NCBI GenBank assembly: GCA_963775395.1
Contig: CAVZIX010000007.1
Span: 1-64,000 of the forward strand
Direction of reading: 5' to 3'
DNA length: 64,000 nt
Origin: JAIBJN01 sp963775395
GTDB taxonomy: Bacteria > Actinomycetota > Thermoleophilia > Gaiellales > Gaiellaceae
Shown: piece after piece, positions 8,005 through 16,254 of the stretch
How positions within the stretch are numbered: the stretch's first letter is position 1
Layout: every line of letters begins with the position of its first letter
The notes under the pieces: generated by a model
Databases searched by the model: none
The model's input: only the letters and a program-made list of their open reading frames with translations
Told to the model about the DNA's origin: nothing
Made by a program: the position numbers and the translations under genes

Positions 8005-10109
8005 TGCCCGTCCTGCTGGGCGCCGAGGAGACGCGCGAGACCTTCGCCGGCCTCGAGACCTGGCAGATCGTCCTCTGGTACGGGCTGATCGGCCTCTCGG
8101 TCGCGATCTTCTTCTACGGCGTCGCCCGGCTCGTCCTCAAGTACCGCCGCGGCCGCACCAGGACGCCGATCGGAAGCCCGATCGAGCGCGCGAGGCGCAC
8201 GGCCAAGATCGTCGCCACGCACGCGTGGATCCGGCGCCGCGACCCGCTGGCAGGCCTCGGCCACCTGCTCGTCTTCTACGGCTTCGTCGTCCTCTTCATC
8301 GGGACCGGCATCCTCGCCTTCCAGGACGACTTTGCCGAGCCCGTCCTCGGGTGGGTCTTCTGGCAGGGCTGGTTCTACCTCGGCTACTCGCTCTTCCTCG
8401 ACGTCTTCGGCTTCGCGCTGATCGTCGGCCTGAGCGTGTTCGCGGTGAAGAGGGGCATCCTGCGCCCGTTCCGACTCTCGTACTGGCGGCCCGCCGAGCC
8501 GGCGGCGCCGCTCGTAGACGAGGCCAAGCGCTACCGGCTCGGGGACTGGCTCTTCCTCGGCAGCCTGCTCTTCCTCGCCCTCACCGGCTTCCTGCTCGAG
8601 TCCTTCCGCATCGCTGCGGACGACCCATCCTTCGAGAAGTGGGCGCCGTTCGGCTGGCTCGTCGGTCAGGCGTTCATCTCGATGGGCTTCGACGGCGAGG
8701 CGGCAGAATCGGCCCGTGCCGTCACCTGGTGGGTGCACGGAGTGTTCGCGCTCTTCTGGGTCTCGTCGATCCCGTTCACGAAGGCGGTGCACATGCTCGC
8801 GGGCCCCGCCGGCGTGGCCGTCAAGGACGAGCGGGCCGGCAGGACGCTCCTGCCGCTTCCCGCCGACGTGAAGCCTGAAGACGTCGGCTACGCGACCATC
8901 GACGCGCTCTCCCCCAAGCACCTCCTCGATCTCGACGCCTGCACCAAGTGCGGCAAGTGCCACGCGGCCTGTCCCGCCACCGCGACCGGCTACCCGCTCT
9001 CGCCCCGTGACCTGGTGCTCGACCTGCGCGAGGTGGCCGAGGGCTCGATGGGCAACCGCGCCGCGCTCGGTATCCCGCCGCGCTTCCCGGATCACGCCGA
9101 GATCCTCGGCACGATCAAGCCGGAGACGCTCTGGTCGTGCATGCAGTGCATGGCGTGCGTCGAGATCTGCCCCGTGGGCATCGAGCACGTCCCGATCATC
9201 AACCAGATGCGGCGCGCTCTGATCGAGCGCGGAGAGATGGACGGCCAGCTCCAGCAGACGCTGGAGACCATCTACACCTCGGGGAACTCCTTCGGCGAGG
9301 CCAAGCGCAAGCGCGCACGCTGGACGCGCGACCTCGACTTCGACGTCAAGGACATCCGCAAGCAACCGGCCGAGCTCCTCTGGTTCGTCGGCGACTACGC
9401 CTCCTTCGACCCGCGCAACCAGAAGGTGACGCAGGCCATCGCCCGCGTCCTGCGCTCCGCCGGGGTCGACTTCGGGATCCTCTACGACGGCGAGCGCACG
9501 GCCGGGAACGACGTCCGCCGCGCCGGCGAGGAGGGCCTGTGGACGTCGCTGGCCGAGGAGAACGTCGAGGCGATCGGAGAGTGCCGGTTCGACCGCATCC
9601 TCACCTCGGACCCGCATACGTTCAACACGCTCAAGAACGAGTACCCCCAGCTCGGCGGCAACTGGGACGTCGTCCACCATTCGCAGCTCCTCCGCGAGCT
9701 GCTCGAGGCAGGCCGGTTGAAGCCGCGCAAGGGCCTCGGCTACCGGGTCACGTACCACGACCCGTGCACGCTCGGGCGCTACAACGGCGTCTACGACGAG
9801 CCCCGCGAAGTCCTCGCCGCGGTCGGCTGCGACCTCGTCGAGATGCCGCGCAACCGCGACAACTCGTTCTGCTGCGGCGCCGGCGGCGGCCGCATCTGGA
9901 TGAAGGAGCTGCGCGCGGAGGGCGCCCAGCGCCCGAGCGAGAGCCGCATCGACGAGGCCGTCGCGCTCGGCTCGATCGACTACTTCGTCGTCGCCTGCCC
10001 GAAGGACGTGACGATGTACGAGGACGCGATCAAGACATCCGGCCACCAGGGCGAGATCGAGCTGCGCGAGATGGCCGAGCTGCTCTTCGAGTCGCTCGCG
10101 CTGCGGTAG
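8004..10109 (+). CDS. Membrane Fe-S oxidoreductase, HdrD/DgcB type (ETF to quinone)
   Basis: Protein of 701 residues. The N-terminal third has about five to six membrane helices resembling a NarI/HdrE cytochrome b unit. Then come two 4Fe-4S motifs of ferredoxin type (CTKCGKCHAACP near residue 313 and CMQCMACVEICP near 380) and two CCG-type domains (HDPCTLGRYNG, NSFCCGAGGGR). This architecture is known from proteins that take electrons from ETF or methylated-amine dehydrogenases and reduce quinone, such as the DgcB-type dimethylglycine catabolism proteins. The ATG at 8004 overlaps the etfA stop. Its place after tmd-etfB-etfA makes it the likely entry point of trimethylamine electrons into the respiratory chain (inference). 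Confidence 0.88.
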   Translation: MPVLLGAEETRETFAGLETWQIVLWYGLIGLSVAIFFYGVARLVLKYRRGRTRTPIGSPIERARRTAKIVATHAWIRRRDPLAGLGHLLVFYGFVVLFIGTGILAFQDDFAEPVLGWVFWQGWFYLGYSLFLDVFGFALIVGLSVFAVKRGILRPFRLSYWRPAEPAAPLVDEAKRYRLGDWLFLGSLLFLALTGFLLESFRIAADDPSFEKWAPFGWLVGQAFISMGFDGEAAESARAVTWWVHGVFALFWVSSIPFTKAVHMLAGPAGVAVKDERAGRTLLPLPADVKPEDVGYATIDALSPKHLLDLDACTKCGKCHAACPATATGYPLSPRDLVLDLREVAEGSMGNRAALGIPPRFPDHAEILGTIKPETLWSCMQCMACVEICPVGIEHVPIINQMRRALIERGEMDGQLQQTLETIYTSGNSFGEAKRKRARWTRDLDFDVKDIRKQPAELLWFVGDYASFDPRNQKVTQAIARVLRSAGVDFGILYDGERTAGNDVRRAGEEGLWTSLAEENVEAIGECRFDRILTSDPHTFNTLKNEYPQLGGNWDVVHHSQLLRELLEAGRLKPRKGLGYRVTYHDPCTLGRYNGVYDEPREVLAAVGCDLVEMPRNRDNSFCCGAGGGRIWMKELRAEGAQRPSESRIDEAVALGSIDYFVVACPKDVTMYEDAIKTSGHQGEIELREMAELLFESLALR

Positions 10110-10115
10110 TCCCCC

Positions 10116-10259
10116 GTGAAGGCAGAAGGGTCGAGGCGAACGCGATTGGCGGTCCGTCTCGCACTTGGCCTCGTGCTCGCATTGGCGCTGCGATCGTCGG
10201 GTTCTTCGTGTGGGTCTACCTGTATGACGTGCAGATCGGGAGCTGACCCCGTCCGCTAG
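10116..10259 (+). CDS. Possible small membrane protein, frame uncertain
   Basis: A GTG-started frame of 47 residues (KAEGSRRTRLAVRLALGLVL then a Cys/Ser-rich tail) follows the Fe-S gene by six bases. In the frame one base away, the end reads IGAAIVGFFVWVYLYDVQIG and stops at 10246, which looks far more like the second half of a membrane helix. One frame break near 10180 would join a basic start, a single helix and a short polar tail. It could be a third or fourth base error of the kind seen in etfB and etfA. I do not recognise the protein and the call is weak. Confidence 0.25.
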   Translation: MKAEGSRRTRLAVRLALGLVLALALRSSGSSCGSTCMTCRSGADPVR

Positions 10260-10304
10260 CCGAAGTCGTCAGAATCCCGCGGAAGCCGCGACGAGAGGAG
10301 ACCC

Positions 10305-11414
10305 GTGAGCAAGGAGACCGCCTTCTACCCGCGCCTGAAGGCGTTGACCGACGAGTGGATGGACCTCTTCGGCTATTTCGCGCCCCTGGAAGTGACCGAC
10401 ACCGAGGAGGAGTACCGCGCGGTGCGCGAGACCGCCGGGCTCATGGACTTCACGATGCTGCGCAAGGTCGACCTCGACGGCGACGGCGCGCTCGAACTCG
10501 TCAACTCGATCGTCACGCGCGACGTCTCCCAGCTGACGCCGGGCCGCATCGCCTACGGGGCCCTCACGGACGAGGACGGGATGATGGTCGACGACTGCAC
10601 GACGATGATGCGCGCATCCGACCACGTCCGCTTCTGCGGCGCGAACGACCGCGACTACGAGATCTTCAGCGCCGCCGCCGAAGGCTCCGACATCGTCGTC
10701 CGCGAGTTCACCGACGACATGCCGCACGTCTGCCTCCAGGGGCCGACGAGCCGCGAGATCCTCCAGGGCATGACCGACGCCGACCTCTCCGCCGAGGCGT
10801 TCCCCTACTACACGTTCCGCGAGGACGTCTCGATCGCGGGGATCCCGGTCTACATGACGCGCCTCGGCTACACGGCCGAGCTCGGCTACGAGCTCTGGGT
10901 CGACCGCGACCGCGCGCTCGAGCTGTGGGACGCCCTCCTGGAAGCCGGAGAGCCGCAGGGGATGAAGCTCATCGGGATGGTCGCGCTCGACCTCTTTCGC
11001 ATCGAGGGCGGCTTCATCATCGGCGGCATCGAGTACGACCCGACCGTCTCGCCCTACGAGTGCGGCCTCGGCTGGTCGGTCGACCTGGACAAGGGCGAGT
11101 TCCAGGGAAGGGCGGCCCTCGCGAAGGCCAAGGACGAGACACAGCTTCGGCTGACGAGCGTGGTGCTGGAGAGCGGTGGCGACGAGGCAAGCGGCGCGCC
11201 GCTCTGGGTCGACGGCGAAGAGGTCGGCATCGTGACCCAGGCCGTGGTCTCGCCGTTCCTCGGGGGGAAGACCCTGGGGCTGGCGAAGATCCGCAAGGAC
11301 CTCAAGCAGGAGGGACAGGGCGTCGTCGCGCAGGTCGGCGACGAGCAGGTCGCCGGCGAGGTCGTGCAGCACCCGGTCTACGACAAGGAGCGGAAGCGGG
11401 CCAAGGAGAGCTAG
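10305..11414 (+). CDS. GcvT-like aminomethyltransferase (folate-binding)
   Basis: Protein of 369 residues with the GcvT/DmdA fold: an N-terminal folate-binding domain (VRETAGLMDFTMLRKVDLDG; LGYTAELGYELWV; ALDLFRIEGG) and a C-terminal barrel that begins near KGEFQGRAAL. This family transfers one-carbon groups to tetrahydrofolate. Beside a trimethylamine dehydrogenase it could capture formaldehyde as methylene-tetrahydrofolate, or act on another methylated amine; this is inference. It is not the housekeeping glycine cleavage T protein by context, since no gcvH or gcvP is near. The GTG start has GAGAGGAG a few bases upstream. It is the last large gene of the trimethylamine group. Confidence 0.85.
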   Translation: MSKETAFYPRLKALTDEWMDLFGYFAPLEVTDTEEEYRAVRETAGLMDFTMLRKVDLDGDGALELVNSIVTRDVSQLTPGRIAYGALTDEDGMMVDDCTTMMRASDHVRFCGANDRDYEIFSAAAEGSDIVVREFTDDMPHVCLQGPTSREILQGMTDADLSAEAFPYYTFREDVSIAGIPVYMTRLGYTAELGYELWVDRDRALELWDALLEAGEPQGMKLIGMVALDLFRIEGGFIIGGIEYDPTVSPYECGLGWSVDLDKGEFQGRAALAKAKDETQLRLTSVVLESGGDEASGAPLWVDGEEVGIVTQAVVSPFLGGKTLGLAKIRKDLKQEGQGVVAQVGDEQVAGEVVQHPVYDKERKRAKES

Positions 11415-11466
11415 GGCGGCTCACGCCCGGTTGGACAGCGGCCCGAACGGGTAGGCGAGAGGTGCC

Positions 11467-11898
11467 GTGTCGATCGCCGACGTCATGTCCACACGTGTCG
11501 TCCAGGGCGAGCCCGGCGAGAGCGTGCGCGAGGCGGCCCGCCGCATGAGCGACGCGGGCATCGGCTCAGTCGCGGTGTGCAACGGCTCCCGGCTCGTCGG
11601 GATCCTCACGGAGCGCGACGTCCTGCGCCTGGTCGCGCAGGGCGACGACCTGGATCGCGTCCGCGTCGACGACGCCATGACCGCTCCCGTGCTGACAGCC
11701 TCGCCGGACGCAGACATCCTGAGCGTCGCCAGGCTCATGGGCGAGCGCCGCGTCAGGCACCTCCCCGTGGTCGAGGGCGAGAACCTCCTCGGGATGATCG
11801 GCATCCGCGACGTGCTCGGCGCCCTCGCCGAGGCGCTCTGGCGGACGCACGACGACGCCGTGCACAAGACCGCGCGCGACCTGCTCGCCCGGCCCTAG
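11467..11898 (+). CDS. CBS-domain pair protein
   Basis: Protein of 143 residues made almost wholly of two CBS motifs (about 5-60 and 70-125; GSVAVCNGSRLVGILTERD and VRHLPVVEGENLLGMIGIRD). CBS pairs bind adenine nucleotides and act as energy sensors. Proteins of this size are usually stand-alone regulators with an unknown partner. The GTG start has a weak AGAGGT site. It lies between the trimethylamine genes and the promoter of the methanethiol oxidase operon and could end the former transcript. Confidence 0.88.
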   Translation: MSIADVMSTRVVQGEPGESVREAARRMSDAGIGSVAVCNGSRLVGILTERDVLRLVAQGDDLDRVRVDDAMTAPVLTASPDADILSVARLMGERRVRHLPVVEGENLLGMIGIRDVLGALAEALWRTHDDAVHKTARDLLARP

Positions 11899-11921
11899 AT
11901 TCCGAGCCTCCACGGCGAGGC

Positions 11922-11950
11922 TTGACATCTGCGCCTCTTTTTAGTCAAAT
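11922..11950 (+). promoter_or_regulatory. Sigma-70-type promoter of the mtoX/hydrolase operon
   Basis: A perfect -35 box TTGACA (11922-11927) is followed after exactly 17 bases by TCAAAT (11945-11950), which matches the -10 consensus at four of six positions. It is the clearest promoter in the window. The -10 box lies inside the first copy of an 11-base direct repeat, and the palindrome begins just downstream, so a bound regulator would block RNA polymerase. Confidence 0.7.
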
Positions 11951-11970
11951 GCCTTAGTCAAATGACTAAG
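11941..11970 (+). promoter_or_regulatory. Operator: direct repeat plus 18-bp palindrome
   Basis: TTAGTCAAATG occurs twice (11941-11951 and 11954-11964). The second copy is part of CTTAGTCA-AA-TGACTAAG (11953-11970), a perfect inverted repeat with a two-base centre. Such symmetry, placed over and just after the -10 box, is typical of TetR-family operators. The only regulator gene in the operon is the TetR gene at 14780, so auto-regulation by that protein is the simplest reading (inference). Confidence 0.7.
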
Positions 11971-11993
11971 TCAGTCGAGCAGGAGGCGAGAAG

Positions 11994-13322
11994 ATGAGAC
12001 CCCGAACCGGTCTCTGGCTGGCCGCACTGCCGTGCGCGGTGCTGGCGATTGCAGTCGCAGTCGCCGGCGCGCGACCGGTCGAGGCCGACAAGAGCGAGCA
12101 CAAGCGTGGCAAGAAACAGGAGCGCTACCTCTATGTCACCACCATCGCGCAGAGCGCGACCGATCCGGACTTCATCGCGGTGATCGGAGCCGATCCACGC
12201 CGAGCCGACTTCGGCAAGATCGTGAACCGCGTGGACATGCCCAACGTGGGCGACGAGCTCCACCACTTCGGCTACTCGCGCGACCAGGAGCGGTTGGTCG
12301 TGCCAGGGCTCTTCTCGAACCGTGTCCACGTCTTCGACATCCGACGCGACCGGAAGACGCTGGCGCTCCGAGCGGTCAACGACCAGCTGGCCGCGGAGAG
12401 CGGCTACGTCGTGCCGCACGGGGTGATGGACATGGACGGGAAGTTCCTCGTCCCCATGATCGGCGCGGCCACCGGCACGACGCTGCCGGGCGGTGTCGTC
12501 GAGATCAGCGACCGCACCGGCGCCTTCAAGCGGCACTTCGGCCCGGGACCGGTACGCGGGCCCGGCGATCTGGGGCCGACGTACATGTACGACTTCGCAG
12601 GGCTTCCGAAGGCCAATCGCGGCATCAGCTCGACGTTCGGCCCGCCCGCCACGTGCGGAGCAGGCATCGACCCTGGCTGCCTCGGCGACGAGGTCGCAGT
12701 CTGGGACATGCAGCGCCGGAAGGTGATCCAGACCGCCGACCTGGGCACGAACAGCGGCGCGCTCATGGTGCGCTTCGTCAAGGAGCACGGCGCCCGGCGT
12801 GCCTTGATCAACGCGCCGGGGACGAGCGCCGTGTGGCTCGCCGACGACGACGATCGCAACGGGGTCTTCGACTTCCAGCAGGTGCTCGGGCCCGAGGACG
12901 GCCTCGCGATCCCGGCCGACCTGATCCTGTCCTACGACAACCGCTTCATGTACGTGACGAACTGGTTCGCGGATACGGTCCAGCAGTACGACATCGCCGA
13001 TCCGTTCAACCCGGTGCTCACGGCGACCGTTTCCGTGCCGCACCCGAACATGCTGAGGCTGAGCCCCGACAACCGGCGGCTCTACGTCTCGAACTCGCTG
13101 CTCACTCCATGGGACGACGACCCGGACTTCGGGCCGGCGCGCAACGACGACTACGGCATCTGGCTGTTCGACGTCGCCAAGCGCTCCGGCGAGCTCACCC
13201 CGACCGGCGCCCAGCCCTGGGTCAGCTTCACCGACGTCCAGAAGAAGACCACGAGAGGCCCGGCCGGGCCGCACATGATGCTCTTCGACCCCAGCATCCC
13301 CCTCGAGCCCGGTGAGCACTGA
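11994..13322 (+). CDS. Exported SBP56/methanethiol-oxidase-like beta-propeller protein
   Basis: Protein of 442 residues related to the next gene product: both contain MPNVGDELHHFG/YG, LSYDNRFMYVTNWFADT-like and LYVSNSLLTPWDD stretches of the SBP56 (selenium-binding protein) propeller. Unlike its neighbour it begins with a signal peptide (basic start, hydrophobic residues about 8-25, cleavage likely after the Ala-rich segment near 26-31), so it should be secreted or anchored outside. It lacks the CSSxC cysteine motif that follows DELHH in SELENBP1-type enzymes. It may be a periplasmic metal-bearing partner or a divergent oxidase. The ATG follows AGGAGG. It is the first gene of the operon. Confidence 0.82.
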   Translation: MRPRTGLWLAALPCAVLAIAVAVAGARPVEADKSEHKRGKKQERYLYVTTIAQSATDPDFIAVIGADPRRADFGKIVNRVDMPNVGDELHHFGYSRDQERLVVPGLFSNRVHVFDIRRDRKTLALRAVNDQLAAESGYVVPHGVMDMDGKFLVPMIGAATGTTLPGGVVEISDRTGAFKRHFGPGPVRGPGDLGPTYMYDFAGLPKANRGISSTFGPPATCGAGIDPGCLGDEVAVWDMQRRKVIQTADLGTNSGALMVRFVKEHGARRALINAPGTSAVWLADDDDRNGVFDFQQVLGPEDGLAIPADLILSYDNRFMYVTNWFADTVQQYDIADPFNPVLTATVSVPHPNMLRLSPDNRRLYVSNSLLTPWDDDPDFGPARNDDYGIWLFDVAKRSGELTPTGAQPWVSFTDVQKKTTRGPAGPHMMLFDPSIPLEPGEH

Positions 13323-13347
13323 TCAACACCCAGAACAGGAGGTTGTC

Positions 13348-14664
13348 ATGACCCCTCACAGCTCTCTCCATTCCTCGCCACAGGAGGCGATGCAAGCGCC
13401 TCCGGAAGAGCTCCTCTACGTCGCCTGCCTGCATGAGGGCACCGGCGTGGAAGCGCCCGACTTCCTCGCCGTCGTCGACGCCGAGGAGGGCAAGATCATC
13501 CACGAGACGCCCATGCCGAACGTGGGCGACGAGCTCCACCACTACGGCTGGAACCGCTGCTCGTCCGCCTGCCACGGGCCCGACCGCTCCCACCTGATCG
13601 TCCCGGGCTTCCGCTCGTCGCGCGTCCACATCGTGAACGTGTCCGACGATCCACGGAAGCCGGCGATCGAGAAGGTGATCGAGCCCGAGGAGATCATCGG
13701 CGAGACCGGGCTCTCCCGGCCTCACACGGTGCACTGCATGCCTGGCGACAACGTCGTGATCAGCATGCTCGGCGACGCCGATGGCAACGCCACCTGCGGC
13801 TTCGCCGTCCTCGACGCGAAGACGTTCGACATCAAGGGCCGTTGGGAGAACGGCGGCGAGCGGCCGCCCATGAACTACGACTTCTGGTACCAGCCGCGCA
13901 AGAACGTGCTGGTCTCGTCCGAGTTCGGGGAGCCGAACGCCTACGAGAAGGGCTTCGACCTCGAGGACGTCGGCGCCGGCCGCTACGGCCAGCGCATGCA
14001 CTTCTGGAACCTCGCAGAGCGCACGCTCGAGCAGTCGATCGACCTCGGGGAGCAGGGCCTCGTCCCGCTCGAGATCCGGTGGCTCCACGATCCCGACGCC
14101 GAAGAGGGCTTCCTCGGTGCCGCGCTCTCGAGCGCAATGTGGCGCTTCCACCGCTCGAACGGCTCGTGGTCGGCCGAGCCCGTGATCACGACCGAGGGCG
14201 TCGAGCTCGAGGGCTGGCCCTTCCCGGTTCCTCCGCTCATCACCGACCTCGTCCTCTCGATGGACGACAAGGCCCTCTACTTCTCCAACTGGTTGCACGG
14301 CGACCTGCGCCGTTACGACGTCTCCGATCCGAAGAACCCGAAGCTGACGGGCCAGCTGTGGCTGGGCGGCGTCCTCGGCAAGCCGAACGACGCGGGACGG
14401 GATCTGAACGGCGGGCCGCAGATGCTCCAGCTCTCACTGGACGGCAAGCGCCTGTACGTCACCAACTCGCTCTTGTCGACCTGGGACAATCAGTTCTACC
14501 CGGAGCTGCGCTCCTGGCTCCTGAAGGTCGACATCGGAGAGGATGGCTCCATGGAGGTGGACAGGGACTTCTTCGTCGACTTCCACGATCGCCCCGTGGG
14601 ACCGGCTCGGGCGCACGAGGTGCGGCTCCAAGGCGGCGACTGCACGACGGAGGTCTTCCAGTGA
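13348..14664 (+). CDS. mtoX: Methanethiol oxidase (SELENBP1/MtoX family)
   Basis: Known family reaction: methanethiol plus oxygen and water gives formaldehyde, hydrogen sulfide and hydrogen peroxide. The 438 residues match human SELENBP1 along their length, for example EELLYVACLHEGTG, HHYGWNRCSSAC, YDFWYQPRKNVLVSSE, LYFSNWLHGDLRRYD, LSLDGKRLYVTNS and the C-terminal AHEVRLQGGDCTTE. The CSSxC cysteine corresponding to the selenium- or metal-linked Cys57 region is kept. There is no signal peptide. An in-frame ATG at 13312 overlaps the previous gene, but AGGAGG five bases before 13348 favours this start. Its stop overlaps the GTG of a small peptide gene. Confidence 0.92.
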   Translation: MTPHSSLHSSPQEAMQAPPEELLYVACLHEGTGVEAPDFLAVVDAEEGKIIHETPMPNVGDELHHYGWNRCSSACHGPDRSHLIVPGFRSSRVHIVNVSDDPRKPAIEKVIEPEEIIGETGLSRPHTVHCMPGDNVVISMLGDADGNATCGFAVLDAKTFDIKGRWENGGERPPMNYDFWYQPRKNVLVSSEFGEPNAYEKGFDLEDVGAGRYGQRMHFWNLAERTLEQSIDLGEQGLVPLEIRWLHDPDAEEGFLGAALSSAMWRFHRSNGSWSAEPVITTEGVELEGWPFPVPPLITDLVLSMDDKALYFSNWLHGDLRRYDVSDPKNPKLTGQLWLGGVLGKPNDAGRDLNGGPQMLQLSLDGKRLYVTNSLLSTWDNQFYPELRSWLLKVDIGEDGSMEVDRDFFVDFHDRPVGPARAHEVRLQGGDCTTEVFQ

Positions 14665-14798
14665 TCCTCGCCCACCACATGGGCGAAGGCGCCCTCCTGG
14701 GCTCTCTGGCCGCTGGGGGGACGACCGCCGCGACAGGCCTGTTGCTCATCGGCCGGGCCCGGCTCGACGCGTTCATTCGGTGGCTGCGGCGCAAGTAG
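14661..14798 (+). CDS. 45-residue membrane peptide
   Basis: A GTG start overlapping the mtoX stop (GTGA) opens a 45-residue frame: a His-containing start (ILAHHMGEGALLG), one hydrophobic Gly/Ala/Leu-rich segment (about residues 12-30) and a basic end (RLDAFIRWLRRK). That is a plausible single-pass membrane peptide with the positive end inside. It overlaps the TetR gene start. I know no family for it; translational coupling to mtoX is the main support. Confidence 0.5.
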   Translation: MILAHHMGEGALLGSLAAGGTTAATGLLLIGRARLDAFIRWLRRK

Positions 14799-15358
14799 CC
14801 CGGGCTCAGATGGAGGAGGCGTTCCTCGATGCAGCGGAACGCCTCCTCGTCGAGCTGGGCTCCCCGAGCGTGACGACCCGGCGCGTCGCCGCGGAGGCAG
14901 GCCTCAATCACGGCCTCGTGCACTACTACTTCGGGTCGGTCGAGAACCTGCTCGTGCGCGTCCTCGAGCGCTTCACCGACCGGCTCATCGTGCGGCAGAG
15001 GGCGATGTACTCGGACCCGAGCGTGCCCTTCGCAGAGAAGTGGCGGACGGCCATGCACTACCTGGATGCGGACCGCGAGTACCAGAAGGTCTGGTTCGAG
15101 CTGCAGGCGTTGTCCTGGAACCGGCCGGAGTTGCGCGACCGTGTGGGCCACGTGCACGACGAATGGCGCGCCGTCCTCCTGGAGGCGTTCGCCGAGCCGC
15201 GCGAGCGCTACGGCATCACGATCCCGCTGGAGGCGCTCGTCACGCTCGTGGTCACCTTCAACGAAGGGATCATCCTGGAGCGGCTCTCGGGCTTCGAGAA
15301 CGGCCAGCGCGAGCTACTCGAGTGGATCGACGGCTGGCTGACGGAGGTCGAGAAGTGA
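14780..15358 (+). CDS. TetR-family transcriptional regulator
   Basis: Protein of 192 residues. The N-terminal helix-turn-helix is clear: EEAFLDAAERLLVELGSPSV, then TTRRVAAEAGLNHGLVHYYF with the recognition helix ending in the family-typical HYYFGS. The C-terminal ligand domain is about 130 residues and not diagnostic. The GTG at 14780 gives the usual short arm before helix 1; an ATG at 14810 is possible but would trim that arm. It sits inside the operon it probably controls and overlaps both neighbours. Its likely target is the palindrome at 11953-11970 (inference). Confidence 0.88.
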   Translation: MAAAQVARAQMEEAFLDAAERLLVELGSPSVTTRRVAAEAGLNHGLVHYYFGSVENLLVRVLERFTDRLIVRQRAMYSDPSVPFAEKWRTAMHYLDADREYQKVWFELQALSWNRPELRDRVGHVHDEWRAVLLEAFAEPRERYGITIPLEALVTLVVTFNEGIILERLSGFENGQRELLEWIDGWLTEVEK

Positions 15359-16254
15359 CGATCGTGGCCGGCGAGAGAGCCGCGCAGACGCGCGCCCGCT
15401 ACCCGGAAGCGGAGGGCTACGTCGAGCGCGACGGCGTTCGCGTCTTCTACGAGGTCTACGGGCAGGGTGAGCCTACCGTCCTCTTCCTCCCGACCTGGAC
15501 GATCATCCACTCGCGCCACTGGAAGCTGCAGCTCCCGTACTTCGCGCGTCATGCGAGGGCGATCACGTTCGACCCACGCGGGAATGGTCGCTCGGACCGT
15601 CCCTCCGATCCCCGCGCCTACGACGAGGCCGAGTTCGCAGCCGACGCGCTCGCCGTTCTCGACACGACGGGCACGGAACGGGCGGTCGTCGTCTCCCTCT
15701 CACTCGGCGCGCAGCGCGCCCTCCTGCTCGCCACGGAGCATCCGAAGCGTGTCGCCGGCGCCGTTTTCATCGGCCCGGCGCTGCCGCTCGGCGGCCTCGA
15801 CGGCAATCGCTCGATCCTGGACCGCTTCGACGAGGAGCTCGAGACGGACGAGGGGTGGGCGAAGTACAACCGCCACTACTGGCTCCGCGACTACGAGGGA
15901 TTCCTCGACTTCTTCTTCTCGCAGTGCTTCTCGGAGCCGCATTCGACCAAGCAGGTCGAGGACGCCGTGGGCTGGGGGCTGGACACGACCGCCGAGACTC
16001 TTCTCGCCAGCGAAGCCGGCGCCGGCCTGGGCTCGCGCGAAGCCGTGCTCGAGATCTGCGAGCGTATCGGCTGCCCCGTCCTCGTCATCCACGGGGACGA
16101 GGACCGCATCCGGCCCGTCGCCCACGGGGCCGAGCTGGCCCGGCTCACCGGCGGGATGTTCGTCGCCTTCGAGGGCGGAGGCCATCTCCCTCACGCACGC
16201 GACCCCGTGAAGGTCAATCTGCTCATCCGTGAGTTCGTGGAGTCAGTCGCATGA
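15355..16254 (+). CDS. Alpha/beta hydrolase 1 of 4 (Ser nucleophile)
   Basis: Protein of 299 residues, first of four tandem paralogues sharing the start EGYVERDGVRVFYEVYG, the segment LPTWTIIHSRHWK, FDPRGNGRSDRP and a lid signature DEGWAKYNRHYWLRDYEG ... EPHSTK ... VGWGL. The nucleophile is Ser116 in SLSLG, with Ser in place of the usual first Gly of the elbow; Asp250 (HGDED) and His277 (GGGHLPH) complete the triad. The chemistry, whether ester, lactone or thioester cleavage, is unknown. It starts with GTG overlapping the TetR stop (GTGA) and its stop overlaps the next ATG, so translation is coupled. Confidence 0.88.
   Translation: MTIVAGERAAQTRARYPEAEGYVERDGVRVFYEVYGQGEPTVLFLPTWTIIHSRHWKLQLPYFARHARAITFDPRGNGRSDRPSDPRAYDEAEFAADALAVLDTTGTERAVVVSLSLGAQRALLLATEHPKRVAGAVFIGPALPLGGLDGNRSILDRFDEELETDEGWAKYNRHYWLRDYEGFLDFFFSQCFSEPHSTKQVEDAVGWGLDTTAETLLASEAGAGLGSREAVLEICERIGCPVLVIHGDEDRIRPVAHGAELARLTGGMFVAFEGGGHLPHARDPVKVNLLIREFVESVA

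Noticed and set aside
12032..13315. Second plus-strand frame through the exported SBP56 gene
   Set aside because: Arg/Pro-rich shadow with no family features, in contrast to the conserved propeller motifs in the chosen frame.
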